Shown: positions 55,244-64,000, counted from the stretch's first letter. The stretch is DNA of 64,000 bases from Peptoanaerobacter stomatis (GCF_000238095.2 NZ_JH815226.1:36850-100849), one strand, 5' to 3'. The notes: generated by a model not told the origin, from the sequence alone. Translations and numbers: made by a program.

Positions 55244-56359
55244 TTATTTTGTAGTTCCTATCACTCCATCTACAAGATAGTCTATTTTCCATATCTCTTC
55301 TCTATTCAAGCTTTTTCCTTCTTCTACCACTACTTCACCTGCTTGATTTTTAATAGGACCTGTGAATACTTTGAAATCTCCTGAAACCATTTTTGCTTTT
55401 ATTTCATCTACCTTAGCTTTTGCTTCTTCAGGCGCATTTTCTGTAAGAGGTAACAAATCAACATATCCATCTGCTATATTTCCATAGTAGCTTTCCGGTT
55501 TCCAAGTTCCGTTTAATATTTCTTCAACAGTTTTTGTATAAAATACTCCATGATTCCATATAGGAGCTGTCATAAATGCTTTTGGAGCTGAGTCATAACT
55601 GTCAGAATTATATCCTATTGCAAACGCATTTTTTTCTTCTGCTGCTACTTGTGGACCTGTTGTATCACAATGTTGTGCCAAAACATCACAACCTGCTGCA
55701 AGCAAGGCATCAGCAGCTTCTTTTTCTTTTGCAGGATCATACCAAGAATTAGTCCATACAACTTGTACTGTCGCATCAGGGTTTACAGATTTAACGCCTA
55801 ATGTGAATGAATTTATACTAATGAATAATTCAGGCAACGGAAATGCACCTACAAATCCTATTTTATTTGATTTTGTTTTCAAACCTGCAACTATTCCTGA
55901 CAGATATCTCGGTTCTTCCATAGCTCCAAAATAATTTCCAAAATTTGTATCATTCATCTTATAGCCTGAAAAATGTATGAATTTTACATCCGGATATTCT
56001 TTTGATAATTCTTCTATTGCGTCCATAAAGCCGAAACTTGTAGCAAATATTACACTTGCTCCCTGATCTATCATTATTTTTGCCGAATTTTTAACATCTT
56101 GTGTATTTTCAGCAACTCCTTCTTGATATAATGTTTCAACTTTACCTTTTAAATTTTCTTCCAATGCCAATCTTCCCTTATCATGAGCTTGTGTAAATCC
56201 ACCGTCATTTATATGTCCTATATACAAAAATCCTACTTTTATAGGCTCAGAGCCATCAGATGTTTTAGTATCTGAAGTCTTATCATTTGAAGCACTGCAA
56301 CCAACCATTAAAAACAACGTACACATCATAACAGCAAAAATTGAAAAAATCTTTTTCAT
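55244..56359 (-). CDS. BMP-family nucleoside-binding lipoprotein (NupN-like)
   Basis: A lipoprotein of the BMP/PnrA family: signal MKKIFSIFAVMMCTLFLMVGCSA (lipobox MVGC), then KVGFLYIGHINDGGFTQAHDKGRLALEE, GASVIFATSFGFMD and AIGYNSDSYDSAPKAFMTAPIWN. It binds nucleosides (purine nucleosides in PnrA of Treponema) or bases outside the cell. An ORF start 11 codons upstream exists, but AAGGAG stands before the ATG at 56359 (371 residues). First gene of the operon. Confidence 0.95.
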   Translation of the reverse strand: MKKIFSIFAVMMCTLFLMVGCSASNDKTSDTKTSDGSEPIKVGFLYIGHINDGGFTQAHDKGRLALEENLKGKVETLYQEGVAENTQDVKNSAKIMIDQGASVIFATSFGFMDAIEELSKEYPDVKFIHFSGYKMNDTNFGNYFGAMEEPRYLSGIVAGLKTKSNKIGFVGAFPLPELFISINSFTLGVKSVNPDATVQVVWTNSWYDPAKEKEAADALLAAGCDVLAQHCDTTGPQVAAEEKNAFAIGYNSDSYDSAPKAFMTAPIWNHGVFYTKTVEEILNGTWKPESYYGNIADGYVDLLPLTENAPEEAKAKVDEIKAKMVSGDFKVFTGPIKNQAGEVVVEEGKSLNREEIWKIDYLVDGVIGTTK

Positions 56360-57167
56360 AAAAACACTCCTTGTCAAAAAAATATTAATCATAATACAAA
56401 ATAAGTAATGATAATAATTTACAAATTTACAATATTAAGGCTGTTTATAAAGATATTGTAATATGCTAAAAATAATACAATAAAAAATATCTCGCATGAT
56501 TATATCTTTTTATAACAGTTCTTATCATAATTTGTAAACTATTTGTTAAAATATGTATTGTAATGTTCTTAAATTTATGTATATTTTTTCATAAATATAA
56601 AAAATCATCACTTGTTTTATTCCAAAATTATATAGCACAATTTTAGTTTTGTAAATACTTTTTACTATTATTTTTTTAAATATTAAATATATAGTTTTAT
56701 ATTAATCGTATGAAAGTATTATAATTGTATTTAAAGTTTCATATTTTTTTTAATTACATTCTTTACTTATGTTGTTTGATATTATCCGAATAAATAGCTT
56801 GCATTATACTAAACACCAATTAAAAGTATATATAATAATATAATTAAAAAATTGTATTTTTTAAAAACTATAAATATATTCAATTTAAAATTCTCATAGT
56901 ATTTAGTGTTAAAATATAATGACATTATTTTTTTATCATTGATTTTTAAACTTATATATTGTATCATTAAATATATAAACGTTTTTCCTTATATTTATAC
57001 TTATATACTGTAAAAAATATATGTACCAATATTTAAAAAATGATTTTTTCTTTTAAATATTTTGTCGCCTATTATATTTACTTTCTGAATAGCAGTATAA
57101 AAATTATATGTTATTTCTGATATATTTTGGTATTATTTTCAAAAAACTATTAACAAGGAGGAAAAAA
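56360..57167. other. Long AT-rich intergenic region between the nup operon and an unknown secreted gene
   Basis: About 800 bases, no gene. An imperfect inverted repeat (56441-56456 with 56502-56518) would form a hairpin in the nup leader, but the sequence does not carry the conserved purine riboswitch core. A weak ATACTAA end near 56815 hints at a decayed repeat. Otherwise nothing that I can support. Confidence 0.5.
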
Positions 57168-58232
57168 ATGTTTAAAAAAAATAATTTATTTATATTGCTC
57201 ATTTTTGCTTGCATGCTAACTTATTTGGGTGGCAATGTCTTTGCCGTTTCCAAAAATACAACGCCTAAGACCAATGTTACTACAAATAAAAAAACTGTCC
57301 AAAAACAACAAAAAATTTCTATTGAGAAAACTATAGCGAAATATCTTGAGAACGTACCGAGAATTTTTTACATAATACCTGAACTTGATAAAGCAAAAAT
57401 TACAAAATTAAAAAATAACTACAATATCACTGATTTTACTTCTGAAGCTGATTATTTTTATTATGAATATGACAAAATAATGATAGATGAGCTTAATGAA
57501 AGAATTCCTGGCAACTATTCAGTTTATTCTGTCAACAATAAACTGTACTGTTATGTTGAAAACAATACAAACAAGATATATATAGAAAATGACGGTATAT
57601 TTTCTCTTCCCGATTATAAAATTGTCGTACCTATTTTTAATAAAGCAAAAACTTTTTCTTTTAACAGAGATGATGATGTATACTATAATTTAATCGCTTC
57701 ATTGGTTATAAGAGACAAAAAGCTATCAAAAGAATCTAAATTTTTATATGATACTCATAGAGACAGCAAAGATGATTACAAATTATATGTAAAAGTTACT
57801 ATGGAAGACGGTATAGGCGACCACTATATAGGGACTTATATGATTGACACTGTTATGAGAACTGTTACTGATCAAAAGACAAAAAAAGTTTTATATGACG
57901 ATTCGGCAGTTATGAAATATCCTGAAACTTTTATAACTGAGAAACAGGCAGGAGAAATGGCTGCGAAGATATTAAGAAAATTGAAGATATTGGGAGCTAA
58001 TCAAAGATATTATGTCACTGATGTTAAAGAGACTACAGATGATAATAATTATTTAGTGGAAGGTAGAGAAGGATATTTCTTGACAATAATGATTGACAAT
58101 CCTAAAAATCCAGAAATCAAAGAGCTTTTAGGACATTTCTTTATTAACAATACAAGTACAGTTATGATGAAATACTATGTTGTAGAAGATTTATATGAAT
58201 ATATTTATGGAAAATATACTCCATTTGGTTAA
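57168..58232 (+). CDS. Secreted protein of unknown function
   Basis: I recognise no family. The 354-residue product has a signal peptide (FKKNNLFILLIFACMLTYLGGNVFAVS, cleavage likely after VFA) and a Thr/Lys/Gln-rich linker. The acidic and basic soluble domain is rich in Tyr and Asp, and has no obvious catalytic motif. AGGAGG lies 6 bases before the ATG at 57168. An in-frame ATG 20 codons upstream is less likely. It is monocistronic, flanked by an 800-base AT-rich gap and by two repeat elements. Confidence 0.8.
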   Translation: MFKKNNLFILLIFACMLTYLGGNVFAVSKNTTPKTNVTTNKKTVQKQQKISIEKTIAKYLENVPRIFYIIPELDKAKITKLKNNYNITDFTSEADYFYYEYDKIMIDELNERIPGNYSVYSVNNKLYCYVENNTNKIYIENDGIFSLPDYKIVVPIFNKAKTFSFNRDDDVYYNLIASLVIRDKKLSKESKFLYDTHRDSKDDYKLYVKVTMEDGIGDHYIGTYMIDTVMRTVTDQKTKKVLYDDSAVMKYPETFITEKQAGEMAAKILRKLKILGANQRYYVTDVKETTDDNNYLVEGREGYFLTIMIDNPKNPEIKELLGHFFINNTSTVMMKYYVVEDLYEYIYGKYTPFG

Positions 58233-58258
58233 AATTAGTTTTTTAAAATCTTGTATTA

Positions 58259-58395
58259 ATGCTAATAACCAATTAAACAGTGTAGATAATCTATATCTTA
58301 TGAGTAACACTTTTTAAAATATATTTAGTTAATAAATTTATGGTGTCACATAATCTATCTACTACATTCTTCAATATTTATATTGGTTTTTAGTA
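58259..58395 (-). repeat. MITE-like element, copy K (next to copy F)
   Basis: About 137 bp, ends ATGCTAATAACCAATT and AATATTGGTTTTTAGTAT. The reverse complement shares its first 45 bases with 29612-29695. It overlaps or abuts the start of copy F. Confidence 0.6.
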
Positions 58396-58505
58396 TAAAA
58401 TCTTATAGAATAACGGAAAATCATAATAATTAATCTTTTCAATAAACTATGTATCAATGTTATATAATTATATAAGTTATCCATAATTTTATTAGAAAAC
58501 AGTAT
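58392..58505 (+). repeat. MITE-like element, copy F
   Basis: 114 bp, closely similar to copy D (41332-41447) over its length (shared segments CATAATAATTAAT and CATAATTTTATTAGA). It lies between convergent genes, next to a terminator, like copy D. Confidence 0.78.
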
Positions 58506-58517
58506 AACTATAAATAC

Positions 58518-58567
58518 AAAAGCACTGATAAATATATAGTATATTATGTATTTATCAATGCTTTTTT
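58518..58567. terminator. Terminator between the secreted protein gene and the FtsA-like gene
   Basis: AAAAGCACTGATAAATA pairs with TATTTATCAATGCTTTT with one mismatch (arms 58518-58534 and 58549-58566), followed by T-runs on the plus strand and a weaker one on the minus strand. Confidence 0.75.
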
Positions 58568-58574
58568 GCTTAAT

Positions 58575-60563
58575 TTATATTATTTTTTCTTCCCAAAAAA
58601 TTTCCACTCTGTCACCATTTCTAAGTTCGCTTGTAAGCTCTGCTGTATTACCGTTATGTTTCATAATTAGATTACCTTTCGGCTTAGAGCGATCAAAATC
58701 TATATTGTCAAATATATCTATAAACAATATCTTATCTCTTTTTGATTTAATTGTTATCATAGAACCGTTATATATGACCGTTATACTCTTTTTAACAGAC
58801 TGTACATCATCTGAAGTTTCTTTTTCTTTCGGCATATCGGATATTTTTATTTTATCATTAGGTTCTACACTTAAATCATATTTTGAAAATTCTCCGTTTA
58901 TAAAAATTTGCTTGTCATCCGCTATATTCATATTTTGTCTTATTTTATCTGTACTATCCAAAATGTCATAACTTATTTCATCTCCATTTTCAAGCATTGT
59001 AGAATAATCTTTACATTCTATTGAGTTTATCTTTATATTGCAAAAATAAGGAACTATATCATCATTTATATATATATACTTTTCACTTATCAAATCTTTT
59101 ATTGAAACTTGTGCATTTTGACCTGAAGTAGCAGGCTCTATTGATATTGTATCTCCATCATGTATATTTGTGTCAATATTTGCTTTTTGATCATTTAAAT
59201 TTATTTTAGCTTCTTCACCATAAGTTCCGTTAAATATTTTTTTATCTCCATTTATAGTTACAAGTATTGATTTTCCTTTTCTTGATATTAAATCTCTCGG
59301 ATTAAAACCCGCCAATATCAGCGCATCACTTATTTTAAGATCTGCTGATCTAAATAGCTTGATCTTCTTATCATTCACTTTTATCTCCATAAAATCTTTT
59401 CTCTCATTTTTTATTGCACATGTCAATATACCTACAGGTGTTATAGATTGCGGTCCTTCTAAAATAGGTGTATCATATTCTATATTTTGAATGTTTTCGA
59501 CAGATTTTACCACAACTCTTGATTCTTGTAATTGAAGATTGTCTGCTATAAGTTTGTTAAGAATTGGTAATTGAGAACCTCCTCCTATCAAAAAGACGGC
59601 ACTTGGAGATTTTCCATTAGTTTTTAATATAGCATCTGATATATTTTTTGCAACCAAATCTATAGAATCTTGAATTTGCTCCAATATTTCATTTGTAGTC
59701 ATATTTATTTGTGTACCGACTATATCTGTAAAAGATTGCTCTGAAGATTTACAAAGATTGCATTTTATAATCTCAGCCGTATCAAAATCTAACAGGAATT
59801 TTTGAGATAGAGCTTCTGTTATTTCATCGCCTGCTGTAGATGTCATTGAATATCCAATTATTGTTCCGTCTTTTGTAATCGCTATATCTGATGTGCCTGC
59901 ACCTATATCGACCATTGCAATATTTAAAAGTCTAACATTTTCAGGTATGGCAACTTCTAATGCTACTATAGGCTCCAATGTCATATACGATATGTTCAAG
60001 TCAATTTTGTGCATTACCGAATCCAATGCCTCAACTACTATTTTAGGTAAGAAAGTAGCTATTATTTCAAGTGAAATTTTTTTACCTTTATGTCCATTAG
60101 GATTTTTAATCTCATAATCATCCAATTTATATGTCATCACTGTATGTCCGACATTATAATACGATACATTGTCATTCAAATTTTCTTTAAGTATGTTTGC
60201 TGCTTGCTGTAATACTTCTATTTCTATATTTTTCATTATTTGAGAATCAATTAACGTTTCTTCTTCAAATTCTTCAATAACATTTGTATGTATTGTTTTT
60301 AATGAACGTCCTGCCGCAGCAATCGCAACATCTGTAAGTTTTACTCCGCTTTCTTTTTCCAATCTGTTTTTTACTATCTGGGCTACATCAGCCACTGCTT
60401 GAATATCATGTACCTGTCCGTCATACATAGCTCTCTTTTTATGCAGTTCCATAGCTACATTTTTTATTTTTATTATATCTCCATCTTTTTCGCCTAAAAT
60501 TCCCATAATACTTCTTGTACCTATGTCCAAGGCAAAGAAAGTTTCATTTTGATTAATGTCCAT
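58575..60563 (-). CDS. Long FtsA-like actin-fold protein
   Basis: The first about 375 residues have the FtsA/PilM-type actin fold: phosphate-1 ALDIGTRSIMGI, phosphate-2 VDIGAGTSDIAIT and adenosine motif FLIGGGSQLPIL. An SHS2-like region lies between (residues about 75-165). The C-terminal 285 residues are beta-rich and unlike classic FtsA: repeated small modules with patterns such as KSILVTINGDKKIF and DKQIFINGEFS. At 662 residues it is far longer than FtsA (about 420). It may be a division or membrane-machine ATPase; I would not call it ftsA itself. Confidence 0.8.
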   Translation of the reverse strand: MDINQNETFFALDIGTRSIMGILGEKDGDIIKIKNVAMELHKKRAMYDGQVHDIQAVADVAQIVKNRLEKESGVKLTDVAIAAAGRSLKTIHTNVIEEFEEETLIDSQIMKNIEIEVLQQAANILKENLNDNVSYYNVGHTVMTYKLDDYEIKNPNGHKGKKISLEIIATFLPKIVVEALDSVMHKIDLNISYMTLEPIVALEVAIPENVRLLNIAMVDIGAGTSDIAITKDGTIIGYSMTSTAGDEITEALSQKFLLDFDTAEIIKCNLCKSSEQSFTDIVGTQINMTTNEILEQIQDSIDLVAKNISDAILKTNGKSPSAVFLIGGGSQLPILNKLIADNLQLQESRVVVKSVENIQNIEYDTPILEGPQSITPVGILTCAIKNERKDFMEIKVNDKKIKLFRSADLKISDALILAGFNPRDLISRKGKSILVTINGDKKIFNGTYGEEAKINLNDQKANIDTNIHDGDTISIEPATSGQNAQVSIKDLISEKYIYINDDIVPYFCNIKINSIECKDYSTMLENGDEISYDILDSTDKIRQNMNIADDKQIFINGEFSKYDLSVEPNDKIKISDMPKEKETSDDVQSVKKSITVIYNGSMITIKSKRDKILFIDIFDNIDFDRSKPKGNLIMKHNGNTAELTSELRNGDRVEIFWEEKII

Positions 60564-60703
60564 TTTATAAAGACCCCTCTTAAAAAATATTTACATAAAA
60601 TTTAATTTTTTTATTTTAAATCATTAACTCTATATATGCTTAAACTCCAATATTTTCCGTCTTAATAACAAAAAATCTGTAAAAATCTTGACTTTATAAT
60701 AAA

Positions 60704-61327
60704 TCAAAAAAAACTTCTAATACATTTTTTCACTCTTCCAAGTATTCTTATGTTTTTAAAATATATTGCGTCATAATTTGAATTTTCCGGTTGGAGTCTT
60801 ATTCTGTCTTGCTTTTCCATATAAAATCTTTTTACTGTTAAATTTCTATCGTTAATTAAAGCTACCGCTATTTCGCCATTTCTAAGTGTTTGAATTTTTT
60901 GTACTATAAGCAAGTCTGAATTATATATACCTGCATCTATCATTGAATCATCATTGGCTTTTGTTATAAAAAAATCTCCCTGACTTATCCAATTATTGGG
61001 TATAGGTATGTAATCCTGTATATTTTCTTTATCAAATACATCAAAATCCATATTTCTATATTCTATAAGAGGAAGCAAGGTTATATTATTCTTATAATCA
61101 TATTCGTCAACTCCATCCACAAGCGTTATCGATCTGTTCTTATTAGACTGCCTATTAATATAATTTTTTTCTTCCAACGATTTCAATATCCTGTGTACAG
61201 TAGAAGTAGATTTCAAATCAAGAGATGTCTCTATGTCTGATATAGATGGGGAAAATCCATTTTCAGATAAATACCATTTTATATATTCATATGTTCGTGC
61301 TTCATTGGCATTAAGCTCTTTTTTCAT
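60704..61327 (-). CDS. LexA-like repressor without the canonical Ala-Gly cleavage site
   Basis: The 207-residue protein has the LexA winged helix (LNANEARTYEYIKWYL...PSISDIETSLDLKSTSTVHRIL) and an S24 peptidase domain with Ser128 (NDDSMIDAGI) and Lys166 (LTVKRFY). Where the cleavage loop of LexA holds Ala-Gly, this protein reads LIEYRNMDFDVF (residues 88-98), with Met-Asp at the expected position. Self-cleavage in an SOS response is therefore doubtful. It is AAGGAG-like preceded (GAGGTG before the ATG). No SOS box was found in its upstream gap. Confidence 0.85.
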   Translation of the reverse strand: MKKELNANEARTYEYIKWYLSENGFSPSISDIETSLDLKSTSTVHRILKSLEEKNYINRQSNKNRSITLVDGVDEYDYKNNITLLPLIEYRNMDFDVFDKENIQDYIPIPNNWISQGDFFITKANDDSMIDAGIYNSDLLIVQKIQTLRNGEIAVALINDRNLTVKRFYMEKQDRIRLQPENSNYDAIYFKNIRILGRVKKCIRSFF

Positions 61328-61847
61328 ATTCTAACACCTCCTCAAAATATTTTTTCTATTGTCCAACTGAAAACCCGATATTGTAAAACTTTATAAAATC
61401 AATAAATCTACAAAAATGCAATAACTTTAAAAATTTAATACTTGCTTTTTAAATTTTGTACAATATTAACAGTAAAACAATCCATATTTTTTATAAATTT
61501 TTCTTAATCGTTTTAGCTTCTTTAAATTTAAAAATTTTATTTATAACATAATAACATAAAAATATAATTTTATAAATTCTTTTTTGTAAATAACACTATA
61601 AATAGCTGATTCATTAATAATATTAACTTAAATTTTTCATATTTTAGTTTAAAGTTAATATAAAAAATAACTTATTTTTTATATTTTTCAAAAATTTTTT
61701 TATATAAAAAACTGTAATTTCAAACATTATATGGTATTAACAAAACTTTAAGTAAATTTAAACTATAATTTTAACTTGAGTTTAAGTAGAGAATTTATAA
61801 TTAATTTATCAAAAACAAACAACAGTCATAAAAAGGGGTGATAATAT
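61328..61847. other. AT-rich divergent region between lexA-like gene and the VTC operon
   Basis: About 520 bases without a gene. A few short palindromes occur by AT content, but I see no clear operator or promoter pair. The upstream region of the VTC gene ends in AAAGGGG ribosome binding site. Confidence 0.45.
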
Positions 61848-62573
61848 ATGAAAAACACAAATATATTCAAACGTGTAGAACAAAAATATTTAATAACAAA
61901 GCAGGAGCAAAAAATTTTATTAGATGCTATGAAAGAACATATGCAAGAAGATGAACACGGAAGAAGTACAGTAATCAGTATATATTTTGATACACAAAAC
62001 AATCTGCTTATAAGACGTTCAATGCAAAAGCCTGCATACAAAGAAAAACTCAGAATTCGCTCATACGGTATTGCTACACATGACAGCAAAATATTTATAG
62101 AACTCAAGAAAAAATATAAATCAGTCGTATATAAAAGAAGAATATCAATGCCTGAAAAAGAAGCTATGGATTATCTTATAAACGGTAATAGGCCTGACAA
62201 AAACAGTCAAATATTAAACGAAATTGACTATTTTATAAAAATAAACGAAGGTATCACATCTAAAATGTATATATCTTGTGATAGAGAAGCATATTTTGAT
62301 ATGGAAGATGACAATTTCAGAATAACATTTGATACAAACATAATGTGGAGACAAGATAAGTTGTCCTTATGTGAGCGCCCTTACGGAACACAGATTCTAA
62401 AAGATGGTATGGTGCTTATGGAAATGAAATCAGTAAACGGTCTTCCTTTATGGATGACAGACATACTTACAAAAAATCATATATATAAAACATCTTTTTC
62501 AAAATATGGAAATGCCTACAAAATGGCAAAAGAAATAAAAGATATGAAAATATTGATATTAAAAGCATCTTAA
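61848..62573 (+). CDS. VTC-domain polyphosphate polymerase-like protein
   Basis: A 241-residue protein with the VTC catalytic fold: FKRVEQKYLITKQEQKILLDAM, STVISIYFDT, KLRIRSYG, FIELKKKYKSVVYKRRISM, and the late VLMEMKSVNGLPLWM. Such domains in yeast Vtc4 form inorganic polyphosphate from ATP at the membrane. Bacterial homologues beside DUF4956 proteins are not well characterised. First gene of a probable three-gene operon. Confidence 0.92.
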   Translation: MKNTNIFKRVEQKYLITKQEQKILLDAMKEHMQEDEHGRSTVISIYFDTQNNLLIRRSMQKPAYKEKLRIRSYGIATHDSKIFIELKKKYKSVVYKRRISMPEKEAMDYLINGNRPDKNSQILNEIDYFIKINEGITSKMYISCDREAYFDMEDDNFRITFDTNIMWRQDKLSLCERPYGTQILKDGMVLMEMKSVNGLPLWMTDILTKNHIYKTSFSKYGNAYKMAKEIKDMKILILKAS

Positions 62574-62693
62574 TTTTTTTATAAAATCATTTAATATTAT
62601 ATTTTATAATCATATTAAGCCAATATAAAACTAAAAAAGGCAATTAAATAATATTAATACTACTTAAAAACAAAAAAGAAAGAAGGAAAAAAT

Positions 62694-63395
62694 ATGAATA
62701 TGGCTATTTTCACAGGAGTATTTGAAGATGCTTCGACAACTGCAACAACAGTTGGAATAACAGGTTTTATGACTTGTTTAATATCTGCACTCATAATAGG
62801 ACTTATAATAGCACTGACATACAAATATAAAAATAAATATTCTAAAAATTTCGTCACAACATTAGCTCTTATGCCAGCTATGGTTTGTGTAGTAATAATG
62901 ATGGTAAACGGAAATGTAGGTGCCGGTGTTGCAGTGGCAGGTGCATTTTCATTAGTAAGATTTAGAAGTGTTGCAGGAACTTCAACAGAAATAGGTGCAA
63001 TATTTTTAGCAATGGGTAGCGGACTTATGACAGGTATGGGATATATAGGTTATGCAGCAGTATTTACAATAGTTATATGTATGATGCAAATAATATATAA
63101 CCATATAGGAATAGGCTCAAAAAAATATGCAGCCTTGGACAAAACGTTAAGAATAGCAATACCTGAAGACCTTGAATACACAGGCTCATTGGATGACTTG
63201 TTCCAAGAATACACTACAAGTTGCCAAATGACAAATGTAAAAACTACAGATATGGGAAGCCTATTCAAATTAACTTACAATATAACTTTAAAAACAGAAA
63301 ATATAGAAAAAGAATTTATAGATAAACTTCGTTGCAGAAACGGAAACTTGGAAATATCAATATCACAACAAGAAAATAATATAAATGAATTATAA
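62694..63395 (+). CDS. DUF4956 membrane protein
   Basis: The 233-residue protein has about four or five transmembrane segments (MTCLISALIIGLIIALTY, LALMPAMVCVVIMMV, GAFSLVRFRSVAGTSTEIGAIFLAMGSGL, YAAVFTIVICMMQII) and a cytoplasmic C-terminal domain. The segment VRFRSVAGTSTEIGAIFLAMG is the DUF4956 signature. It lies between the VTC gene and a secreted lipoprotein gene, the usual company of this family, and may form the membrane channel or anchor for the VTC enzyme. Confidence 0.92.
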   Translation: MNMAIFTGVFEDASTTATTVGITGFMTCLISALIIGLIIALTYKYKNKYSKNFVTTLALMPAMVCVVIMMVNGNVGAGVAVAGAFSLVRFRSVAGTSTEIGAIFLAMGSGLMTGMGYIGYAAVFTIVICMMQIIYNHIGIGSKKYAALDKTLRIAIPEDLEYTGSLDDLFQEYTTSCQMTNVKTTDMGSLFKLTYNITLKTENIEKEFIDKLRCRNGNLEISISQQENNINEL

Positions 63396-63473
63396 TTCAT
63401 TTAAAATAAATATTAATTTATAAAATTTAATTTACATTTAAAAAATAAAATTTCAAATTCGGAGGAAACTAAA

Positions 63474-64000
63474 ATGAAAAGAAAATTAGCAACACTAATA
63501 TTAACAGCCGTATTGGCAATGAATACGATAGCTTGCTCAGCAACTGCAAAAGCATCTTCAACAACTGTTACAAATACAACAACTTCACAAACTACTTCTC
63601 AAACAACTTCCAACAATAGCACTGCAATAGACGCACTCGACTCTGCAAATCTATTTTCTAAAAAAGACAAGGAAATAGAATATGACGAAAAAACAAGCAA
63701 AAATATAAAATTAAATAATGAATCTGTAACCATCAGTGAAGAAGGCACATATATATTATCAGGAACAATAACAAACGGACAAGTTATAGTAGATGCACCA
63801 AAAGAAGCAAAGATAACATTAGTTCTTGACTCTGTATCTATAAACAATGACACATCAGCAGCTATTTATGTAAAACAAGCTGATAAAGTATTCATAACTC
63901 TGGCAAAAAACAGTATAAATACACTGTCAAATAAAAGCGAATTTGTAGCAATAGATGATAACAATATAGACGGTGTAATCTTCTCTAAAGACGACCTTAC
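63474..64000 (+). CDS. Surface lipoprotein with PF14262-like (carbohydrate-binding) domain, incomplete at window end
   Basis: The gene runs off the right edge; 175 residues are visible. GGAGG lies 8 bases before the ATG. A signal peptide with lipobox-like TIAC (KLATLILTAVLAMNTIAC) is followed by a Ser/Thr-rich linker and a beta-rich domain with repeated valine-asparagine patterns (SVTISEEGTYILSGTI, ITLVLDSVSINN, VFITLAKNSINTLSN). This resembles the PF14262 / Cthe_2159 beta-helix type proteins often encoded beside VTC and DUF4956. Confidence 0.75.
   Translation, partial: MKRKLATLILTAVLAMNTIACSATAKASSTTVTNTTTSQTTSQTTSNNSTAIDALDSANLFSKKDKEIEYDEKTSKNIKLNNESVTISEEGTYILSGTITNGQVIVDAPKEAKITLVLDSVSINNDTSAAIYVKQADKVFITLAKNSINTLSNKSEFVAIDDNNIDGVIFSKDDL

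Noticed and set aside
56441-56518. Purine riboswitch before the nucleoside transporter operon
   Set aside because: The hairpin there has a TATAAT-like segment, but the conserved three-way junction strands (UUUCUACC and GAUAUGG types) are missing.
56815-56920. ATACTAAACACCAATT near an opposed TTTAGTGTT as a further repeat copy
   Set aside because: The inverted ends are offset and the interior aligns with no other copy.
61328-61847. SOS box (CGAAC-N4-GTTCG) upstream of the LexA-like gene
   Set aside because: No such palindrome was found on either strand of the gap.

Overview
The window is very AT-rich (GC by eye below 30%). Its genes (T-box leader, Asp23-NusB-XseAB operon, rsmH-ftsL-PASTA PBP-mraY-murD block, VTC/DUF4956 operon, AAGGAGG-type ribosome binding sites) point to a low-GC Gram-positive anaerobe of the Clostridia, plausibly Peptostreptococcaceae-like. 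That placement is an inference. Most genes lie on the minus strand.

Layout. 1-9,565: a complete type I-B (Tneap/Cst-like) CRISPR-Cas operon on the minus strand, read cas6-cas8b-cas7-cas5-cas3-cas4-cas1-cas2 from a near-consensus promoter. It leads to a probable CRISPR array whose first repeat lies at the left edge. 9.6-16 kb: part of the division and cell wall cluster (rsmH, ftsL, PASTA PBP, mraY, murD). 16-20 kb: lgt, a B12-binding radical SAM protein, an Rrf2 regulator and an unknown zinc-ribbon membrane protein, probably one operon. 20-23 kb: plus-strand cysteine desulfurase and ilvC. 22.7-26 kb: a T-box-controlled ABC transporter of the TrpXYZ architecture whose T-box does not look tryptophan-specific. 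26-29.5 kb: a TSUP permease and a membrane GGDEF protein with a degenerate HD-GYP tail. 29.7-35.7 kb: oppDFBCA. 36-40.2 kb: potABCD with a long structured leader. 40.5-47.6 kb: a small hydrolase, asp23-nusB-xseA-xseB, yebC, cbiD, cbiC and an RluA-type synthase. 47.8-51.4 kb: a GGDEF-EAL protein, a small unknown protein and a GNAT-DUF951 fusion. 51.5-56.4 kb: a BMP/NupNOPQ-type nucleoside ABC operon. 57-58.2 kb: an unknown secreted protein. 58.5-61.3 kb: a long FtsA-like protein and a LexA homologue without the Ala-Gly cleavage pair. 61.8-64 kb: a VTC-DUF4956-surface lipoprotein operon, cut by the window end.

The most striking structure not explained by genes is a family of short non-coding repeats, about 85-155 bp, with imperfect inverted ends beginning ATACTRA. 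I find at least eleven copies in several subfamilies. All are intergenic; several sit inside operons, several stand end to end as tandem pairs, and one splits a terminator stem. They look like a MITE-type element that has spread through this genome. Other points of interest are the LexA without a cleavage site, two cyclic-di-GMP proteins with altered phosphodiesterase residues, perfect inverted repeats inside the cas operon, and a relic of a second GGDEF gene next to it.
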